NCBI GenBank assembly: GCA_034440615.1
Contig: JAOTOM010005136.1
Span: forward strand, 316,001-380,000
Reading direction: 5' to 3'
Source: Ashinkailepas kermadecensis
Lineage: Eukaryota; Arthropoda; Thecostraca; Neolepadidae
DNA: 64,000 nt
Positions 57,620 to 64,000 of the stretch are shown here, in pieces. A model generated the notes under the pieces. The model saw only the letters and a program-made list of their open reading frames with translations. It was not told the origin of the DNA and made no database searches. The position numbers were made by a program, and so were the translations under genes. Numbering within the stretch: position 1 is the stretch's first letter; every line of letters starts with the position of its first letter.

Positions 57620-59225
57620 AGGTATGGTTCGCACATCCCTGTAGACTAACACATCCACCAATCTCAACCATCACAAAACACTCATATTCACGGATGGGTC
57701 AAAACACGGGATCAAAGTAGGCATCGGCATCACTGGACCAGGCGTTAGGCTTTCCAAACATCTGTCGAATAACTTTTATATCTTCACCGCTGAAGCAGTA
57801 GCCATTCTGGTCGCTATCTCCATTCTGAAGAGGCGCAAAACGAGAAACTCAGTACTTTGTTCAGACTCCAATTTAGTCCTTCAATTAGCAACACACACGA
57901 ATGCCCACCTCAAGTCATTGATCGATTCCAACAGCAGTAGTCCACAATGTAAGCAACTGTCCTTTCCTCTTTATTCCGGGCCACGTCAACATTCCAGAAG
58001 TCGAAGACGCAGATGGGCTGGCAAAGCAAGCATTAACATGGATCACTTGCCCCAACATGGAATATTTGGTAGACGATTGCAAAGTACTCCTACAACGCCA
58101 CACACGTAAGCATCACTAGAACACATGGAAACACCACAACTACACACCTTACCCCTCCAGCCACACCTACAGCGTCAGACCAACGTTAGGCACATGGAAT
58201 ACATCAAGCGAACTACACCGCCAAAAGAAAGTCATCCTCACTAAACTTAGAACTGGTTGCACAAAGCTTACACAGTCTCAACTATAGGATGACAATAATG
58301 GAATTCCTCACTACGACACCTGCAACACCACATTAAGCATAGGACACATGCCGCTAGACTGTAGTAGCTTTGATTCTCAAAGACAGCCACTAAAAGCCTT
58401 CTGCCAAAAAGAGGGCATCACCCTCTCGCTTCCATCGCTTCTTGGTAACAAACACCCAGAGCTTCTCCAAGTACTATTTGGCTGTCTGTACGACACCAAA
58501 CTAGCAGGGGCATTGTAGACACCACACCACCAACATGCACTCCAACACGCACTGCATGCCCGCGCAACCACTCCTACCAGTGACGTAAATAGACATCCAC
58601 GAATTACATCGGGCGACCATGAGCCGAACCGAAAGCTTTCCCACCCGAAATAAATGGCTACCAAGCGCTGCCGTCGGACGTAAATGAGCCAACTTGACAT
58701 AAAATTAGCATAACGTAAACGATTACTCAGAGGTGCCATTGGACGCAGATCATCCGATTTGCAAAACACCGTACTAACCTCACACACAACCCTGCATGAA
58801 TGCATGCTGCTATTAACTAACTAAGAACAACCGACACGAGGCAAGCGGTGTGATAGGTGGTGTGGGCAGTTATCTCCTTGCCCGCACGATATAGATCCCT
58901 TGGTGCTTTTCGACAAGAATAGGCTAATGGTGGCACCGTGGCAAAATCAACTTTCTTGGCAACCCTCCCTCACCCGAACTACAAACTATCTTGCGGAGGA
59001 GTAAAGTAGATTAAAATTCTAAACATTCCGAAGACGTCCCCCGGCGACCCATCGCCTTCAGCACCTTAACGTTACATACACTATACATACGATTCTTTTA
59101 AGTTAAATGTACACAACTTGCCCTTGTTGAAACAACTTGAATTTACTTGCAAATCCCACTCGCTATAAAGGCGGCGCAAATGACCTCTATGGTCCGGCAC
59201 GTCTCCAAACGCACTCCCCCCTCCA
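57620..59225 (+). pseudogene. 5'-truncated RNase-H-bearing LINE, copy 2
   Basis: It begins a little further 5' than copy 1 and includes the RNase H start FTDGSKHGIKVGIGITGPG. Several frameshifts and stops follow. Its 3' portion, including the trailer with agccgatttgc-type repeats and the end tatggtccggcacg, aligns with copy 1. Target duplication was not found and the 5' limit is uncertain. Confidence 0.75.
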
Positions 59226-59639
59226 TCTGCTGGGGCTGCGACAAACCAGATCAGATACGGCTGGTCCGAGTTGAGGAACCATCTCGGACCCCCTCTGATT
59301 CGAAGATCGGGCTGTAGGTGTGTTCCTCCGGTCCCCGGTGTTCTCAGTTCTCACCTCCCCGTGCCGCCCGCCTGGAGTCTTCCTTCTCGGTCTCGCCGCA
59401 TTGGGTCGTCGCCGGTTCGCGACTTGTGCATGCCCTCGCGACATCATCGAGGTGGTGGGCCTTCCAAGATGATATTGTCCCCCAAACTCCACTGCCAAGA
59501 CACCCGCAAACCTCCCCCGCGGTGCCGTTCGTTGTTCATCCTTACGTGTCTCCCTGACCCCATTTCCGGCGCCCCTGGCGACAGGCTGGTCGGACTTGAG
59601 CCGACCGTGGCGGTGCCCGGCCGGCCAGTGTGCGCGGCG

Positions 59640-59935
59640 CCGAGGTGTGTTGTGATCCTAGGTCCGCGGCGCTAGGCTTGGCCGGCGCCGAGGTGTGTTG
59701 TGATCCTAGGTCCGCGGCGCTCGGCTTGGCCGGCGTCAAGGTGTGTTGTGATCCTAGGTTCGCGGCTCGGCTTGGCTGGCGTCAAGGTGTGCTGTGATTC
59801 TAGGTCCGCGGCTCGGCTTGGCCGGCGTCAAGGTGTGCTGTGATTCCAGGTCCGCGGCGCTAGGCTTGGCCGGCGTCAAGATGTGTTGTGATCCGAGGCC
59901 CCCGCGTCCGCGGCTCGGCTTGATCACGGCTCGGC
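59640..59935. repeat. 48/46-bp tandem repeat, about 6 units
   Basis: The landmark gtgtgttgtgatcctaggtc occurs at 59645, 59693, 59741, 59787 and 59833, with a diverged one at 59881. The unit is rich in CpG and ggcttggccggcg. Confidence 0.92.
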
Positions 59936-59999
59936 TTGCGATGACTGAAGGGTGTCCCGGCTTCCCTGCCTGGTCGGCCATGGAAAATCGATTACGATC

Positions 60000-62439
60000 C
60001 CAGTTACAGTAAGAACTTCTTCACACAAATTGCGCTTCTCTTTGACTGTTCAGCTAATAATGCCAAATGATTAGCTACCGTGACCATTCTTCTGATACAC
60101 CGAGCTTACTTTCGTGCAATGTGTAGGACCAAAGCTGCCAGGTTGTATTTCTGAGCCGAGCCTGTCGCAGTAAGCTGGTGTTATTCTTAGGTTCTGCGCT
60201 TGACGTCCTGTGTGTTTCCGTCTGAGTGTTGCGTTTCAGAGCACCGTTTGTCAGGAGCGGGGCGTGGGATCTGTGTTTAGGCCGGCTGAAGCCGCCGGTC
60301 CGGTCGATGTATATGGTCCAGACTCTCCCGGCTCCGCTCCAATAATGGCACGCCGGGGAGGGGAGTACAGGGAGCGGCCTTCTGGCCGGCCGTGGGAAAT
60401 TGATTATCACCACAGTTGCAGTAAACACTTCTTGATATTAGTTTTGCTTCTCATCTAGCCAAAGTTCAGAAATATTGCTGACTAGGTGTATTACTTGGAA
60501 TGCAATATTTATCCATGCTTTCCTTGTGCCTTCTACTCCTATTTATGACAATCGCTAAGTCATGTATATTATTAAAAGAAAAACACTGAATTAATTCAGA
60601 ACATACAAGGTATATTCGAATGCTTTCGGATTGTATTCGCATATGAGATTATTCCGCCATGGTGACCAACAGCATTCCGAATGTTTATTTCAAATGGCTC
60701 CAACTGAACGAAATACTGAATAACAGCGAACAACCACCATAGCACCATAGTGGGAGAATAAGTGCCCAAATGAAAGTACACAGGCATTTCAACGAATGTA
60801 AGCGCGGGATTTGGTGTGTTCTCATTTGATGAGGGGGGGGGTTCGAGTAATTATATGACATGCAATGTAATGTAATATATTAATCGGAGCAAGCAATTAT
60901 GTTCCAGCTATCGGCTGGGGTGAATCACCCTCACCCAGCAGGCTGTAATAGGAATTTTCCTTTTTTTCCTGTCCGTTGTTGACCTCCTCAGTTCTTAACC
61001 TCTAACGCACGCCGCCTACTGCAACTGTAGGCAATGGCTGCGCGCTGTTAGAATGTTGTTGGCTGTTTTTCAGGTTGGCGTTAGATGTTGGATGAAAAAA
61101 GAACATCAGGTTAGATCCGCCTTCCCGGATACCTCTCATCGCCTTGCAGCGACCCGATGCGCTGCGTTCATCGATCTATGTAGATTCTGCTTCGTACTGT
61201 GTGCATTGTGTGCTGGGTTGGGTGTGCTCGTGCGAGCTTATCTATCAGTAAACTTCAATCGTACCCAGAAACATTGAGGTTTTGGTGTGCATAGTGTACC
61301 AGGTTGGGTGCGCCCGTGTGGGCTTATCCATCGGTAGACTTCCACCGTTGCCAGAAACATTGAGGTTTGTATTGTATGTGCGTGTGCGTGTGTATGTGAT
61401 TAAAATAAAAGTAATAACGAAGTCATGTATATATGCATTAAATCTTACCTATGAGTGTACGTTTCATCATGAGCTCAAACTAATGGCCCTTATGCTTATC
61501 TGTCATAAGTGGTCAAGCAAGGAAATTAGCAGCTTAAAGTACGAATTTCGTTGTATAGCACAGCCAAGTGCACATTGTTAGCTGGCGAAACAGCCAATAG
61601 GCCGTGTGTCACCATACCATAAACCATAAGCCAATGTCCAGTGCATCTTTGATGTGCTGGACAGAGAATGGTGAGAGATGCCACAACAGCAGACGTCTTG
61701 TCTGGTTCGTGTCATTCAATCGTGCAGCTTGATTTGATTTGGCACAGCTGAAGAGGTGCAATTGCCCTTCTGTAAAATTCGTGTGATGCGCGTTTGCTGG
61801 CTTATGCCTTCTGGGGTATTTGCTCTTTCTATTTTGATATGTTCGATGTTCCTGCTATAAAATCATGTTGGACGTGTTTGGTGCACCTCGCTGGTAAACC
61901 ATTTTTGGTCAGCAATTGCCATTAAAGGTAGAATTTCAGTGGTGAGTGATTAGCATGCTGTCTGACAAGAACTGCTTAGCAAAAACTGAATTGGTCATTT
62001 GCCAAGTAATTTTCTATAGGAACTGAGTAAGATGCACGCATTGCCTTTCATGTTGATCCATTCGTCAATACATCCCTTGATGCATTACTACTTGGAGTTG
62101 AACTAAGTTACCTAATGATAATAATAGTTTTATTGATTTACATTTTATTAATTTTAATTCATTTATTTGCTTCCACTCTAGATGCTGCTTCGCACTGCCA
62201 TTTCGCATTAGTCACCATTCCTCAGGACCTGAGAGCAGATGAAGTCACATATCAACCGTACCAATTCATAGTGTTGAGCTGTTGTTGTTGCTGTACGTGG
62301 CCGACAAGACATGAAAGAGTCTAAAAAATACCACATGTCGACATCGTTAAGAGGATATAGGCATATGCAAACACGCAAGCCACATTTTGGCCAATCCAGC
62401 CAAACAACAAAACACAGCAGCAAACACAATGTCTATCGT
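60000..62439. other. Mostly unassigned
   Basis: A diverged duplication links 59960-60060 with 60380-60480 (tggccggccgtgggaaat-type start, gcagtaa, cttcttga). The 86-bp duplication is at 61199. No gene is recognised. Confidence 0.35.
61199..61367. repeat. Tandem duplication, 86-bp unit
   Basis: Two diverged copies each run from gtgtgcat through gggttgggtg-like sequence to ccagaaacattgaggttt. Confidence 0.8.
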
Positions 62440-63208
62440 GCAAGGGGCCCTGTGCGATTCCGGCCCTCATCGGCCCAGAGGTCCTTCATACCAGCTCTGG
62501 GCCCTCTCCGACGGCCCGGAGTCCTCCCGTTACTAGAGGACCTCTCTGTCGGTGCAGGGGCCCTCCCTAGCGATCCAGGGCCTCCTCTGTCAAGCTGGAG
62601 GCCCTCTTTCAATAGCTTGGACCCCTTCTATCAGACCAGGGGTCCCTGTACGGCTTTGACCCCGTCTGTTTCTGACAGCTCGAGGTCCTCTCCGGCAACT
62701 AGGACCCATCCGTCGTTTTAGAGGCCCTCTTTGACAACACAGGGCCTTTTCCGGCGAGCGTAGGGCCCTTTTCAAACGCTTGAACCCTGTCCATCAGGTC
62801 GGAGGATTTTTATCGGCTTGGGCTCCGCCGACAGCCCAGGGGCCCTTAATATTGGCTCGGGCCCTCTACATCAGCTCGGGGATCTTTCCAACTATCCGAA
62901 GGCCCCCTCCAGGGCGCGGCTGCCCCCTTCGCCCCCACCCTTGGCTACGCCATTGTTCCAGGTGCCCTTCACGTTGTCCCAGGGGTCCTTCATGTCGGCT
63001 CAGGGGCATTCATGTCGACCCACGGGCCCTTCACATCGTCAAAGGGGCCCTTCATGTCGGCCCAGGAGCCCTTGACATTGGCCCAGGGGCCCTTCGCATC
63101 CGCCCAGGGAATCCTTGCGGGCCCCTTGCACCTACGCCTTGAGGGGCCCTGAAGGCCCATCAAACCCTTCAGAGGGAGTGTCCCCTTCATCCCCTGGCTA
63201 CGCCACTG
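62440..63208. repeat. Dispersed GC-rich repeat related to the 2175-3385 element
   Basis: Long stretches match the interior of the element at 2175-3385 (for example tctccgacggcccggag and gggccttttccggc) in the same orientation. The right end again reads ggctacgccactg at 63196-63208, and a second such end (ggctacgccattg) lies inside at about 62943-62955. The left terminus was not found, so this is a truncated or nested copy. Confidence 0.45.
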
Positions 63209-63709
63209 TTGAGAACCTGATTATGCTGACTGTTTTCGGCACTATTTTATTCAAGGATTATTTCAAGTCTTTTTACATTACAAAAAAAATTATGCATGAT
63301 GAAGATCAGCACTCCTGGTAAATTCCCCGGGTTAGTCCGGTATGCTTCCCTGGAACTATTTTGTCTATGGAATTTGTCCGTAATCTGTTGTTTGTATGTA
63401 TTTATCAAAATACTACAAGCACAGTGCAGATTAGTTTCTTCTTGAAAGCTATCCAACTTTTTCACATTGAATTGATTGAAATTCTCAATGAGGCAGTAAT
63501 CAAGCCATGCAATGGAGACCTTTGGCAATGCCTGTTCATACTTTATGCTATGTATCTGTCTCTCTTAGGCACATAATAAGTGTAAAATGATCGGAAAACC
63601 TATATGAATAACTTCGATCCGTTGCATTCTTTATACATCATTGCAGAATTTACTGTTAATAAGCGTGCACCAATCAGTATCTATCTAGAGACACATATGG
63701 ATAATTATA

Positions 63710-64000
<291 letters not shown>

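Overview
The window is animal nuclear DNA. It has split genes with GT-AG introns, GC-rich exons set in longer AT-rich introns, tRNA-headed SINEs, LINE fragments with RNase H and reverse-transcriptase peptides, very long dinucleotide arrays and many minisatellites. No bacterial-style operon, rRNA or free-standing tRNA gene was seen. Codon-like exons, a two-FAS1-domain secreted protein and the repeat content fit an invertebrate. A crustacean (for example a barnacle) is my guess, but the sequence alone does not prove it.

Two gene models can be supported by phase-consistent splicing. (1) A plus-strand gene at 7942-13164 has two exons joined across a 4.7 kb intron. It encodes a 176-residue four-helix membrane protein, and a CpG-rich stretch lies just upstream. 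(2) A minus-strand gene at 35997-25350 has one 3.2 kb exon and four short exons. It encodes at least 1,338 residues: a Thr/Ser/Pro-rich start, about 270 residues of Tyr-Pro-Lys repeats, an acidic Ser-Asp repeat region, and two C-terminal fasciclin (FAS1) domains. All four junctions keep frame and rebuild canonical FAS1 motifs. The first, signal-peptide exon was not identified. This mix of adhesive-like repeats, phosphoprotein-like repeats and FAS1 domains is the most interesting item here. A third, weaker candidate is a minus-strand membrane-helix exon at 44275-44470.

The rest is dominated by mobile and tandem DNA. From left to right: a 1.2 kb hAT-like element full of internal repeats (2175-3385) and a similar neighbour (3770-4435); the four-helix gene with a 29-bp minisatellite in its intron; a decayed CR1/L2-like LINE (14250-16330) split by a TTAA-flanked, piggyBac-like non-autonomous element (15490-16055); a 73-bp minisatellite of about 2 kb with 219-bp higher-order structure (21910-23890); a 51-bp array that reads as 17-residue repeats (24603-25010); the FAS1 gene with an antisense RNase-H LINE and huge AT/CT arrays in its introns; several 20-110 bp tandem arrays (31.8, 37.8, 39.1-40.0, 49.4-50.4, 55.1-55.8, 59.6-59.9 kb); a large inverted repeat (52772-53260); a second TTAA element (54079-55003); a second RNase-H LINE (57.6-59.2 kb); and a second GC-rich repeat island (62.4-63.2 kb).

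Five SINE copies with three different tRNA-like heads share one 3' domain, and most keep target-site duplications.

The two supported genes lie on opposite strands and nothing in the sequence links their functions.
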